In this document: positions 48,536-59,275 of the stretch, one piece after another
How positions within the stretch are numbered: the first letter of the stretch is position 1
How the letters are laid out: every line of letters begins with the position of its first letter
NCBI GenBank assembly: GCA_019009955.1
Contig: CM032230.1
Location: 2,587,501-2,651,500 of the forward strand
Length of the DNA: 64,000 nt
Source of the DNA: Riptortus pedestris
Taxonomy: Eukaryota > Arthropoda > Insecta > Hemiptera > Alydidae
Reading direction: 5' to 3'
Made by a program: the position numbers and the translations under genes
The notes under the pieces: model-generated
The model's input: the letters and a program-made list of their open reading frames with translations, nothing else
The model's database searches: none
Told to the model about the DNA's origin: nothing

Positions 48536-48606
48536 TGCATCGGCCGGGAATCGAACCCGGGCCGCCCGCGTGGCAGGCGAGCATTCTACCACTGAACCAC
48601 CGATGC
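48536..48606 (-). tRNA. tRNA-Gly-GCC: tRNA-Gly(GCC), copy 5
   Basis: Minus-strand, full-length, anticodon GCC. CTTTCTCCAACTA lies immediately upstream and a TTTT run about 10 nt downstream. Its upstream 180 bp (48607-48785) are homologous to those of copy 4. Confidence 0.98.
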
Positions 48607-48785
48607 TAGTTGGAGAAAGGCGAAAGCCTTTTCGGCCTGAGGAAACCCCCAACTAGACTAGTTATGAAGTCTACCCGATCCATACAGCCCCACGTATGCT
48701 AATGTTCTTGTACATATTTGGGCTAATGCACATGTCCAAAACCATGTTCAATTGAAATTCTATTTCTTAACGTCAGAGGAAATTT
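48607..48785 (-). repeat. Duplicated tRNA upstream flank (paralogue of 42510-42730)
   Basis: Colinear with the flank of tRNA copy 4 (AAACCCCCAACTAG, TCTACCCGATCCATACAG, CACGTATGCTAATGTTCTT, AACGTCAGAGG), with point differences and a deletion of about 35 bp. The tRNA itself is unchanged while the flank has diverged clearly. Confidence 0.8.
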
Positions 48786-49120
48786 TTCTAGCCTAAATCC
48801 TTGCTTTAGGACGATCAGGTAGCCCGAACAGATATGACGTGTGGCATTGCTTACAAATTACGTACCTTTTATGCCTCTACTCCTTTAAAGCCAAAGCAGT
48901 GCCCAAAACCAATAATGCATACAACCAAAACCGCTCACACGGAAATTAATAATAGAGAGTCGTAAATGATTCAATAATCAAGCCCAATAGCGGATAGTCC
49001 ATTGCTTCAAGTACTTCGGTGTACATAGTTGACAAGCTCATTGTGCCATATTACCTGCTTGCTTACCTTTATAGCAGCTGACATCACAATTCTAGATATT
49101 TCCTTCTAGCATTCTGTTAA

Positions 49121-49906
49121 CCGTGGGAACTTGAAAAACCCGCAAAATATTTAGAACTGGTCAAATTGACCCGATAGTCATTAAGGGCGATTTAAAGTAT
49201 ACTTAATTCACATTATTTTACTTTTATTAATTAAATGTCTCATTCAATTAATATTGAAATAGAAATTACATAATAATCATTAACCTTATTTTCTTTTAAT
49301 GCTCAAAAACTGAAAAAAAAAATTTGTATAATATACAAAATGAAAAAATATAAATTCCTTCTACTGAGTACGATGTTTACAATTTATGTCGGCATGATTC
49401 TGACAAATGTAGTTAAAGCATTTCCTACAAGAATGCTTTGACTTATTTGTCCTTAGAGTCAATCAATGCAGCGCCCTCTTTTTTGGAGTCCGGTCTGCCT
49501 CTTTGTCGAGGCTCGTTCTTGACCAATGTTTGTGCTAGTAGTAGTGTAATTCAATAGGAAGAACTCCAACTTCATCATCACTTCTTAAACAATCATTTTC
49601 TCCTAAAATCGCGTGTATAAATTCAATATCTTGTGGATCGTTTACATTATAATACTTTTTAGATGTGCTAGCCATGTTTAAATAATTTCACGTTAGTAGG
49701 AAAGTTGGGTCAGAAAGACACACGAACAATTTTGGGAGAAAATAACACACCACGTTCCTGTAATAAAAAACAACTAAATATTGCCAGCTGACCAGCAGAA
49801 CTTAGTTTGAAGGTAGAATGGCGGACATGTTGAGAAGTAAAGGAATATAATTTGTAGAGCGCTCCAAACATGTTGCAGGGTTGGATCGACCCAACGTTCC
49901 CACTCC
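49121..49906 (-). mobile_element. Internally deleted piggyBac-like transposon
   Basis: The left end is TTAA (49117-49120) followed by CCGTGGGAACTTG. The right end, read inward, is GGAGTGGGAACGTTG, giving a short imperfect inverted repeat (GTGGGAAC core); the right TTAA is mutated. Inside is a minus-strand piggyBac transposase remnant in which N- and C-terminal ends are joined with the centre missing. The roughly 790-bp size shows that most of the normal 2-3 kb element has been deleted. Confidence 0.6.
49361..49675 (-). pseudogene. piggyBac-like transposase remnant
   Basis: The minus-strand start at 49675 gives MASTSKKYYNVNDPQDIEF and an acidic stretch, like the N-terminus of piggyBac-type transposases. 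The 3' end, in another frame, reads SKHSCRKCFNYICQNHADIN with C-x2-C, C-x2-H spacing. This is the C-terminal cysteine-rich zinc-binding domain of piggyBac transposases (C..C...iC..H....C). The catalytic DDD core of about 400 residues is absent and stops separate the two parts. Confidence 0.65.
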
Positions 49907-50972
49907 ATAGGTAAGAAGTACAATCTTAAGCACTCCCTGCTAGTTTTTGAAACCATTTAGTTAACTGTATCGTGTACTACCTTTAAGTTTACTTTAATAC
50001 GTAGTTGATAATATAAAATACACTATTACAAATACTGTCTGCTAGCATTCATTTATATTTCAGGTATAGCTATTAAAGTTTGCAATATACTACTCGAGAG
50101 GCTGTTCTAGGATATGTCAATAGACTTCTCTCAAATCTCTGCCGAGAGGTCGGAAATTAAGAATTATGCATCTGTTTTCTTTTATACACAGCTGCAAAGT
50201 GCACTATTCCAAGAGCTATCTGCTAGCTGTACTTTATACTATCTGACAAGCCAAAAATTCTATGAACTACTTGCAAGCTTTCTTAAATACAAAGGTTGTA
50301 TGTAAACTGTTAAAAATACTCTCTGCTGGCTTTCCACTATTTTTAGCTGAGAAGTCTTACGTTTCAGGTACTCATTTCCTCTGTACTTATCAGAGAGATC
50401 GCCTATTTCATTTACTCCACTGCTCGAAATATTATCTGAACGCTATTGCACTGCTGCTGCTTTCACTGTAGTGAAGTCAGTCGTGAAGGACAATTACAAT
50501 TGTTGCATAAACTTCAAATTTTAATAATAATGGACTTTGCTATAACTATGAAATACATTTCCTACTTTGGAAATGGAGAGATAGAAAGAATTTCTGCAAT
50601 AGTTGAGCACATATTTATTATTTTTAATGGAAAACATAATCGTTCGGTCACTATCTACTTACTCCCCGCACGATGATGATCCTAATATGGGCCTTCAAAA
50701 CATTTTATGGGGTTGCGCTTTATGTGTGTAGCTACAATCTCCAGCTGTTTACTCCAGAGCAATAATTATGATTATACAAAACCTTAAAAACAAGGAAAAG
50801 ACCTTCTTTTAGACTGAAGAAATACGTGGACTTGAAATTAATTCATAAGAGAAAAAAAGTTACTGGAAAACTTCACTAATATACTTTTATTGGAAACCCA
50901 CTTTTTTCACCGCTATCATAAATTTTCTGTCATTCATTCCACGTACACTAGAAGTTGCATTGCCTATCATAG

Positions 50973-50975
<3 letters not shown>
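49907..50975. other. Unassigned interval
   Basis: Three overlapping plus frames (50114-50305, 50262-50471, 50446-50676) occur in unusually balanced sequence, but none matches a domain I know. Confidence 0.3.

Positions 50976-51026
<51 letters not shown>
50976..51026. repeat. (TA)n microsatellite
   Basis: About 25 TA units. Confidence 0.95.
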
Positions 51027-51031
<5 letters not shown>

Positions 51032-51189
51032 GTAAATATTTTTGTTGGAGACCCATATTCTATGAAAGAACGTTATGTATTGGGTTGCACAGATGTTTCA
51101 TGTCTTGTCCATAGACAAAATTGAAGAAATCAATTCTTTTCTGATTTTGGGATTTTGAGAAATCATATACCACTATTATTCTGATGTAT

Positions 51190-51720
51190 TTATAAAAAGT
51201 CCGTCACGGAGGAGCTGAGGTGAGTAAGAGAGAGTGAGAGGAAGGGAGAATATAGAAGAGAGGGTATGAAAGAACGAGAGAGGGTACGAAAGTGAGAAAA
51301 GAAAAATATTCATCTGTCCTGAGGTAAATCTTAGAAAGGAAATTCAGTTATGTGGAATTATTTCAAAACTTCAACAATATCTTTTTAAGGAAAACTATTT
51401 CTTTGTTTGATTTTATTTATTTCATTCTACATACTAGAAATATAATTACTTATCAACAGAAACCATTGAATTTAATATAATTATTGAGGGGCTGAGAGGA
51501 GTAAGGTGTAGGGTGATGAAGAAGAGAAAGAGAGTGCACGGCGAGAAGGCGAGAGATTAACAGTTAGAACAGTGAATTTACACATCAGGAACATTAATCG
51601 AAATTTTATGTATCAGGTTAGAAATGGAGACATGTATAAATTAAAAAGGAAATACTTATGGTAATAAATAAATATCGTCTTTACAAACCATGCAATTAAT
51701 TCATAATTTATTAAAAAGGT
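51190..51720. repeat. Diverged tandem duplication, ~300-bp unit
   Basis: The order GGAGCTGAGGTGAGTAAG, purine-rich GAGAGA tract, then ACTTCAACAATATC...CATTCTACATACTAGAAAT at 51200-51450 is partly repeated. GGGGCTGAGAGGAGTAAGG occurs at about 51488, and an earlier relative of the second half (ACTTCACTAATATACTTTTA, CACGTACACTAGAAGT) lies at 50870-50960. The first unit opens with a family 1 3' end (AAAAGTCCGTCACGGAGG at 51196). Confidence 0.45.
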
Positions 51721-51723
51721 TTT

Positions 51724-51742
51724 TGCATCGGGCAGGAATCGA
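51724..51742 (-). pseudogene. tRNA-Gly 3'-end fragment
   Basis: On the + strand TGCATCGGGCAGGAATCGA matches the first 19 bases of the reverse-complemented tRNA-Gly gene with two differences. It therefore represents the acceptor 3' strand and part of the T arm. The rest is lost. It lies 190 bp from intact copy 6, in the same orientation. Confidence 0.75.
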
Positions 51743-51929
51743 CAACAACCCAACAACAAACAAACAAATAAAAAGGGTGTTGTGAGTGGAATTGATTTAA
51801 AAAGGATATAACGTGAATTAAAATTTTATAAAATACATTTCTCGTTATCACCCATAATTATAAGTATCTATTATAGGGAAAAAATGTTTTCTAAAAAAAA
51901 TAAAATTGGCGGTGTTAGTTAAAAGAGTT

Positions 51930-52000
51930 TGCATCGGCCGGGAATCGAACCCGGGCCGCCCGCGTGGCAGGCGAGCATTCTACCACTGAACCACCGATGC
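51930..52000 (-). tRNA. tRNA-Gly-GCC: tRNA-Gly(GCC), copy 6
   Basis: Minus-strand, full-length, anticodon GCC, identical in sequence to the consensus of the set. CTTTCTCCAACTA lies upstream and TTTT about 7-10 nt downstream. Confidence 0.98.
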
Positions 52001-52094
52001 TAGTTGGAGAAAGCTACTTTCAAATTCATTAAAATGCTATACAACAATGAAAGCCTGAGATTTCTAGCCTTCTTTTAAATGGTGATTATAGGTT

Positions 52095-52292
52095 CACTGA
52101 TGGGGCAGGTTTTGAAGGGTTGGTTAATCTCAGACGGTAAGCCTCGAGTTGTGAGTTCTGACTAATAGGAATTTATTGAATGGCGAACTCACTAAATAAA
52201 ATGTTTAGTCCCCATCGAACCCTAAAAGGGAGGACATCTGTAGATGACCCGTCTCAATTAGCCTAAAGTTGGCATTAATAAATAACATGGCA
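52095..52292 (+). mobile_element. tRNA-derived SINE, plus copy
   Basis: Plus-oriented copy with the head remnants (GGTTGGTTAATCTCAGACGG, TAAGCCTCGAGTTGTGAGTT). The body AGGAATTTATTGAATGGCGA and the 3' part (GTAGATGACCCGTCTCAATT, AGCC, AATAAATAA) follow. It faces the next SINE copy tail to tail. Confidence 0.7.
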
Positions 52293-52367
52293 TTTAAGTG
52301 TTGATTGGTTTATAATAGTCAAAAGAGTGGGACACATCATCACTTCCTTCTCCTCCCTTAAAATTAT

Positions 52368-52545
52368 GTCATGCATTTACGTCCACTTTATAGGACTAAT
52401 GCTAATTGGGAATGGTTATGTACAGGTTACCACCCTTTTCTAGCCAGGGTGGCATTTAGGATTATATTAGGAGTTCGATACTAAATTAATTCTTATGTGA
52501 GATTAAGACCAAAGCCGTAATTCACATGGCTAAACAAACCGAATT
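52368..52545 (-). mobile_element. tRNA-derived SINE, minus copy
   Basis: Minus-oriented copy with tail-side ACGTCCACTTTATAGGAC and GCTAATTGGGA, GGTTACCACCCTTTTCTAGC and the head end TTCACATGGCTAA. Much of the T-arm is deleted. With 52095-52292 it forms a convergent inverted pair about 75 bp apart. Confidence 0.7.
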
Positions 52546-53532
52546 TTTGATCCATTTCATTTAATACAATTTAGTTTGAAAGTTGAATACGATATATATG
52601 ATTCATTTCACCCGATCAAAACATGTGACAGAGCATAATTTATAGATCTTCCATTGATAAACTAATATGATTCTATACATTTTTTTTGTATCTCTCAGAG
52701 GCACTTATAAATTAGTAACTTTAAGTAAATAATTAGACAGCAGTCCTAATTGTAACATTTCAATATCCCAAAGATTGTGTTTTTGAGTTAGGTGAGATAC
52801 ATACATACGTTCGTATGTCTCTTGGAAATTATTTAAAATAGGTTGAGGTAGTGTCAAAGCCCGTTTAAACCTGAAAACGAAATTACATCGAACTAGGAAG
52901 TATAGAATGAGTTGATGGTTATCTTATGCAAACATTCAAGTCCCAAATGCGTGGAATTTGAAACTGTTGGATTTTACTGCCTGTCCATCTGTTGGACTCT
53001 ATACAAGTAGCACCGCCTGCTGGATTTCATAGTTGCTTTTATGATCCAAATCCTTGTGAACGCCAGTAAAGTATTTTTAGTTCATCATTTATTACCTCCT
53101 AACTGCATATCTGAGATTCCGGACTGAGGCCCTTTGATTGATGTCTTTTGATTGTTGACATTTCAAACAGTTATTAGCAATAAAATCGTTTTCCGAGCTA
53201 CAATCTAACTGTCATCATGGTTTTGAGGTTTTTTAAACGGCTCCCATTTGATTTATAGATCTGTTCACTAATGTTTGTAACAACGTCTAATGCTGCACGG
53301 GATACACATAATTTTACTCGGATATAATTGAAAAGTAATAATTTTATTCTTTAATGGCTAATGTGTGCGTCTTCTCTGTGCTTCTAGTAAATTAAATAAA
53401 TTATAAACATTTTTTTAATTAATTCGCAAAACGTTTAATTTTCCTTAATTTAAAATGATTTCATATGAAAGTGATATACGATATCTCCGCTTAAGAATTT
53501 CATTCAGCATTAATTAGTACAGAAAAATAATT
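52546..53532. other. Unassigned AT-rich interval
   Basis: No gene, RNA or repeat recognised. Confidence 0.3.
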
Positions 53533-53705
53533 AAAAGTCCGTCACGCAAGGCTGCGTAAACTAAGCAGATTTCCCCACGTAAAGTCATACAATAGAGAAA
53601 TCTCCATACGAGTGCAAATAGTTACGGAAACGGCCGTTCGATGGTGAAGCAGCGGCCATAGCTTGTCCGTTACACTTAATAAAAATACCACCATCAGCCA
53701 GTGAC
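53533..53705 (-). mobile_element. Family 1 repeat, 3' end only
   Basis: Inverted 3' end of the family (GTCCGTCACGCAAGGCTGCG, AAACTAAGCAGATTTCCCC, ACAATAGAGAAATCTCCATA, GTTACGGAAACGGCCG), stopping in the region that corresponds to TCCGTTA...TTAATAAAAAT. Confidence 0.8.
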
Positions 53706-53862
53706 GACGGTCTCCACCGATATGTATGGCAATAATATTGCAAATAACTTTCAAATTGAATCATGTTAAATAAAAACTATTAAAATATTTCAATTCAATA
53801 GGAGTACAAGGAACTCGTGTGGTGTGAGATTGCCCACTGTTGGAAATGGCTTTCTCCAACTA

Positions 53863-53933
53863 GCATCGGTGGTTCAGTGGTAGAATGCTCGCCTGCCACG
53901 CGGGCGGCCCGGGTTCGATTCCCGGCCGATGCA
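53863..53933 (+). tRNA. tRNA-Gly-GCC: tRNA-Gly(GCC), copy 7
   Basis: Plus-strand, full-length, anticodon GCC, with CTTTCTCCAACTA upstream and a T5 run about 6 nt downstream. A TTAA-flanked transposon begins only 31 bp beyond the 3' end, just past the terminator, so the gene is probably intact. Confidence 0.98.
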
Positions 53934-53964
53934 ATTCCGTTTTTATTTGCAACTATTTCATTAA

Positions 53965-56405
53965 CCCTTAGTCAGTTGAGCCTCCTCTTACTATCGTAAG
54001 AAGTCGCACGGGGTCCAACATACCCCCCCCCCCCCAAACTGTTTCAATTTTTTTATTTTCCTAATAAAAATTAAGATATGGTATTTTTTTACTTAAATTT
54101 ATCGCCAAATATATTTACTTTATTAATACTTACAAAACGTTAAGAAATAAATGTATTTTAAACAATATATATCAACTTGAAAATAAAAATCAACTTGTAT
54201 TACTTGAATAAAATCCATATCTAATAAGAAAAATAAACTATAAATTACACTTTGAAAATGAGTAAATTTATTTAAAGCAATATGAAACGTATAAATTATG
54301 ATTCATAACACTTGACGCATAACAAGTTATGGTGTCTTCCACGTACAAATTTAGAGCAGGAAGAACACCTGGTTTACGGTCCTTTTCTCTACTGCATATC
54401 TCGCAGCGCTGTTTATTTTCTTACTGAACGCTTTGGCTCTTTTACTGACCATCTTTCAAAAGAAGTTGTGTATCAGGAGTAAAATAAGTTCCTGTTTCGT
54501 CTCCTCAGTATTGGAGTCATTCTAACGCACCTGAACCATGTCCTCAGTTTCTGAGTCAGGTTTCTTCAGGAATAGTTTATTTAAAAATGGTTCCCAGTCC
54601 TGCAGAAGTTCTGCAACCATAACAACTCAAAGGGTGAAGGTGTTTGCCTGCACTCAACCATTGCTGTTAAATAACGTTTAGCATTTAAAATCACTTCTTT
54701 ATTTTTTATTTTGTTCCTGATCAAACCAAAGTTTCTATCACATTGTGAGAAACTATGTCCTCTTACTGGGAAAAGTTGTATAACATCTTTTTTATATACC
54801 CTTGCAAACCAGGAAGTGAACTTACACATTAGAAAATTTCTATTTTGGCCACCTGTGGCATCAGAAAGCAAAATAACAGAAGAAATGTCAGGGAACTTTT
54901 CAATTTGCTTTTTTAAACAGTCATGTAAAAAACAAATAATTGACTTAGGATTATTAACACCATCGGACTCAGTGAATGTGTAACAGTAGCTTGAATTATC
55001 ATTAAACACATGAATATTGAAACAGTAGAGCCAGAACATTCTTTTATAGAACTGAATGTTTCCGTTAAATTTAGGGATCGGATGGTTCTGGGAATAATGA
55101 AACTCAATAGTGAGTATTGTTGAGTTTTCTTGTTGGCTTTTTGCAATGTACTCATCGCGGATTTGCTTCCTCTTATTTGACTTCCTTCAATGTAGTTCGT
55201 AGGAAGGTTGGCAAGGATCATTTGGATCACTTTTTAACTTGTCTTTACATTCAGCACACAAGTCGCAAATATCAGTTTTTGCACAGAATAGGAAAATTTG
55301 GTTTTAAAATATTTATAGTAGGTTTTATATGTCATTTTCAAATCCATATTAGTTTTCTCTTTGTAGTAATCCTTGAACATTTCATATAGCGTTTTAATGT
55401 TGAGCATGCAGTTGTCAAAGTATAACAGGTTAGTTTTAGACTTACAATAATGGCTTTCATCATGTGGAATTGACTTAAGATGGTCACCATGAGCGAAATA
55501 ACATTTTCAGAAATACTACGAGGTCTATTATTATGAGAACCTCGCTTTTCTTCAAAAGATTCATTGTTCAGAAGTTTGCTCTGTACGACACGTAATCGTT
55601 TCTCTGATATTTGAAATAAATTAAGTATAAACCTTCTACAATCTGATAGCTTATTTCCACCAACGAAAATTGTGTAGTTCCATACATTTTCTCTTGATCA
55701 TTTCAAGTTAACACTTTGTTTCTTAGGGCCTTCCAACTTTTCCAAACAACGAGCCAAATAAGCGCCTTGAAAGCTTTTTGATTGACCACAATAAAAAGCA
55801 TCAAATGCTTCAACCAGGTTTTCAAAAGGTACATTTCCATAGCATTTACTACTACAGCAGCTATCAATGACAGAATGAACTTTGGCACTTACACTTAGCC
55901 TAGGCCCATAGAACGTTTTATTTTCACGTTCTCGTGATGTTTGTTTATTATTTTCCTTGTCCTTTTCTTTTTAAGTTGAACTTTTTCACTTCCATCACTT
56001 TCACTTGAGTCACTCATTTTCACTATTAATAAGCTGCATCAAAATCATAACCATAACTCACATACCACAAATCCCAAGTCAAGACCTGGACGTGAAAAAC
56101 AGCTGACATTACCCCACAAAAACATGCGTGCCAACGTCAATTTTCAAGATATTGCGATGAAACGTGCATCACTGAACTCTATATGAAATGGCGGATTGAA
56201 TAAAGCGTTCTGCGTAAAAAGGGCTGATGATCCCATACGCCCTTTTTACGTTGACCGCCTCAATTGCAACTGGCCATAAGAGAAGTTACGGAGACAGACA
56301 GCTAGCAGCCCCCCCCCTCCTCTGTGTTCACGTTCACACATGAACGATTGGCATGGGGTAGTTTGGCGCCTCGGTTCCATCTGACCCCCCGCGACTCACT
56401 AAGGG
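53965..56405 (-). mobile_element. TTAA-flanked DNA transposon, near complete
   Basis: The 2441-bp element is flanked by TTAA on both sides (53961-53964 and 56406-56409). Its ends are inverted repeats, CCCTTAGTCAGTTGAG at the left and CCCTTAGTGAGTCGCG read inward from the right. Runs of C lie just inside both ends. TTAA duplication points to the piggyBac or Kolobok superfamilies. A single decayed minus-strand transposase-like gene fills the centre. Confidence 0.8.
54581..56017 (-). pseudogene. Decayed transposase of the TTAA element (GGQNRN family)
   Basis: Reading the minus strand from an ATG at 56017, the protein begins MSDSSESDGSEKVQLKKKR, an acidic then basic N-terminus. It continues through several frames: VIDSCCSSKCYGNVPFE (Cys cluster), SDCRRFILNLFQISEKRLRV, AHGDHLKSIPHDESHYCKSK, CDLCAEC, and finally an uninterrupted 152-codon stretch (55039-54581). 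That last stretch has LLSDATGGQNRNFLMC, PVRGHSFSQCDRNFG and an adjacent conserved Asp. I recognise these as a transposon-associated protein family common in insect genomes, but cannot name its superfamily with certainty. At least three frameshifts and one stop (after PSYELH) make it non-functional. Confidence 0.75.
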
Positions 56406-56455
56406 TTAAATTCCAACTAAACTATACAAAATGCATTAATGAAGTTTCAGAATTA

Positions 56456-56487
<32 letters not shown>

Positions 56488-57519
56488 TATATATATTCTA
56501 TATTATAATTATGTGATTGTAATTATGGCACTTAGTTTAATTAGAATCTTAAGTCTTTAATACAAAGTGTTCTTACTAAGGTAAACATAGGGAATACAAT
56601 AAGAAATGACGTGTTCTGGGTGTCATTCTACCGAGATTGAAAATAAGCATAGTTGGAGTCTAGCGAGGGCTTATTAATTCCCTGGCCCACGCAACAAACT
56701 ATCTCAAGACCAATGCCTTAACTCATTCGGCTAACTGCAGGCCCAATATTGAGAAAATATAATAATTCCTAATTTATTAGTTCAACCAACCAGAGGAAAT
56801 TAATGGAATGTCCTATAAAAATCCAAGACTACAAAGAAGGAGAGATCTGGACTAAGAGTCCTCATCTATCTTACTTACTCTTCACCTTTTCATAAAGAAT
56901 AAATAATGGGAAGGAGGAAAATGCCGAGGAAAAATAAAGGGAAGATTAAGAAGGAAGGAGATTCACTACAAGCTTTATAGGTTTTCAGGCCAACAACAAA
57001 ATGCTCTTAATAAAAAATAAATAAGATAAAAGCCAAGCAAAATGATCGTTTATTAGAGAGATAAACAGCCATGTATTAGTTTTAAAATTTACTGCTCCTA
57101 TTAATCCCTCAATATAGCTTCTTTTAGTCAAATATTTTAGCTCTTTTCAACAATTTATTAAGATCAACAAGTATGTTGATAGCTGCTGATGATAATTAAT
57201 AAGAAATCCTTTAAATGCGTGCTCAACCTGAAATACAGCTGCAAAATATATCATCGCTCTCCACCATATCTATCGAAATCTTCGGAAACACTTATTTAGT
57301 TCACTCATTTTCAAAATGGCTTCACAACTATTGGATTGATAGCTATACAGGTCTATAAACATTCGCAAGGATAGTAATTGATTATCATAAGCGAAATATA
57401 AGTATGTTACCAAATTGAAACAGAAGATTTTGTAAGAAAAAACATAAATAAAATAAAATGGTATAATGGTAAATTAAAATTAAAATTGTAAAAATAATAA
57501 AATAGAATCTGAATGGATG
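56406..57519. other. Unassigned interval with TA tract at 56457-56494
   Basis: A small SINE head fragment is visible at about 56685-56742 (minus; CCTTAACTCATTCGGCTAAC). The remainder is AT-rich and featureless. Confidence 0.4.
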
Positions 57520-58270
57520 AAAAAGTCACGTAGGGTCTGCGTTGACTAGATAGATTTCCCTGATGCTGCTATGACACATCACTGCTCTCTTCTTATATAT
57601 ATATATATATACAGGTCAAAAATGAATAGGGATATTGGTTATTTTTTCTTATCCTATTAATTTTAATTAAATCGGTCTAAATTAAATTTCTTTTTTATGG
57701 GGAAAAAGACAATAATTTATAATAAATATTAATGATATTTATAATAAAAAAAAAATAAAAATATGCTAGGCCCCATACATACCACAAAACAGCCAATATC
57801 CCTATTCATTTTTGAGCAGTTTATATATATATCCTATTTCTAAGAAACAATCCAATGAGCAGAGTTGGTGGTCTACTGACGGCTGAAAACAACAAAGTAC
57901 GAAAAAGGAAATCTTAGTATTTCAGCTATGAAAAAATGTTTAGAACAATGATTCTAGAACATCAATAATTCCAAGATTGTTTTCATAACATTTTTCTAGA
58001 CGACTCATATTAACGGAGATATTTCGAATTTTCGAAATCGCCCCCACTCTAAATCCTTAAAGATCCCCACCTATTCACGTCAAATTTCAGCCATTGACCA
58101 ATATGCCTTTAGTGTTGAATGAAACGGTTAAATATGGAGTGCGGTTTCAAGAAAAAAAAAAAAAAAAACCTTTTCAAAAACGTGAAACTAAATTGATGAC
58201 GTCATCGCTCAATGTATTTGTATGTACCGCATACAGTAAAAGTTCAATAAAAACAATATTTTTTAACTGA
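57520..58270 (-). mobile_element. Family 1 repeat, degraded copy carrying a MITE
   Basis: It begins with a mutated 3' end (AAAGTCACGTAGGGTCTGCG, AGATTTCCC). After the nested MITE it keeps the body (ACTCATATTAACGGAGATAT, CGAATTTTCGAAATCGCCC, GTTAAATATGGAGTGCGGTT). Confidence 0.6.
57612..57820. mobile_element. Tc1/mariner-style MITE
   Basis: This 209-bp AT-rich segment has 21 bp of perfect inverted repeat, TCAAAAATGAATAGGGATATTGG-type ends: left 57616-57637, right 57792-57814. Outer bases are CAGG at the left and ACTGC read inward from the right, next to TA dinucleotides. Ends of the CAGT type and TA targets fit Tc1/mariner. It is nested inside a degraded family 1 copy at its TA tract and has no coding capacity. 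Confidence 0.8.
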
Positions 58271-58303
58271 GGTTCAAATAAAGCCGGCCAAGATATACCA
58301 GCT

Positions 58304-58884
58304 TATTAGCAGATTTCCCCTGAAGGAAATCAGCTATTGAGATCGTAATCAGGACGCGGTCTTTGAATGTATCTCAAATTTCCATCGATCCTACCCAGAA
58401 GATGACGGAAATGAAGTCCTTTAAAAACTGTATATAGTTATATTTGTCTGTTACCGCTCTAGCGGTCGCAATTCTTGTTTAATCGTTACCAAACTCGATA
58501 TTTAGTCGTTTTATGTAAAAAGAAAGATCAAGTTCGTTAACGACTGAAATCGGACTAGTGGGAGGGGGATTTAGAGGGGAGGATTTCCGAAAATTCGAAA
58601 TATCTCCGTTACTATACGTCGGATTGAAATCTTACGATCTTACGGAATCAATCTTATTCGAAATTAAATGTACTATAAATGTTGTTATATACATTTTTCC
58701 TCTATCTTGAAAATTAACCGAGATATTTGCATTTTTATTAAATCTCGCCGCCTAACGGACGAGAGTTATTTTCCCGCCAACATCTAGTTCGGCCGTTTCC
58801 TTGACTGGCTTGGCTCTCTTGAAATTGTAAAACATCACGTGGGAACTCTGCTGAGTTTACGCAGCCCCTGCGTGACGGACTTTT
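58304..58884 (+). mobile_element. Family 1 repeat, full-length copy
   Basis: Near-complete copy from TTAGCAGATTTCCCCTGAAG to CTGCGTGACGGACTTTT. The microsatellite is reduced to a few TA/TG bases at about 58430. The GCTCTAGCGGTCGCAATTC, CGTTACCAAACTCGATATTT, GGGAGGGGGATTTAGAGG and GGACGAGAG segments are all present. Confidence 0.88.
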
Positions 58885-59275
58885 ATATGAAAAGAGAGAT
58901 CAAGCTTGTTAACGGACCAGAAGGAGGGGGGAGTTTAGAGGGAGAGAAATTTGAAAATTCAAAATATCAAAAAAGTATATGTAACTTGTATATATGTGTA
59001 TGTAATAGTATATGTTACTCTTCGTCGGATCGAAAAAATGTATAGAATCAATCTTATAGACAATTAAATTAACTCTAAATATTGTTATATACATTTATTC
59101 CCTATCTTGATTATTAACCAAATATTTGCATTTTTCAATTTTCAGCCTTCCGCAAACCCCCACTTCTACTCATGTTACATAAAGAATACTCGGTTATGTA
59201 ATAAACCACATCATTCCAGCTTAAATCCTAATACTATTTTCAAGAAACATTTCTAGCCTGGGGGGGGGGACTACT
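58885..59275 (+). mobile_element. Family 1 repeat, partial copy in tandem with the previous one
   Basis: It starts mid-body (AAAAGAGAGATCAAGCTTGT) right after the 3' end of the preceding copy. It continues through TCGTCGGATCGAAAAAATG and the long-subfamily segment AACCCCCACTTCTACTCATG to a poly-G run at 59261-59269. It lacks both family termini. Confidence 0.65.
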
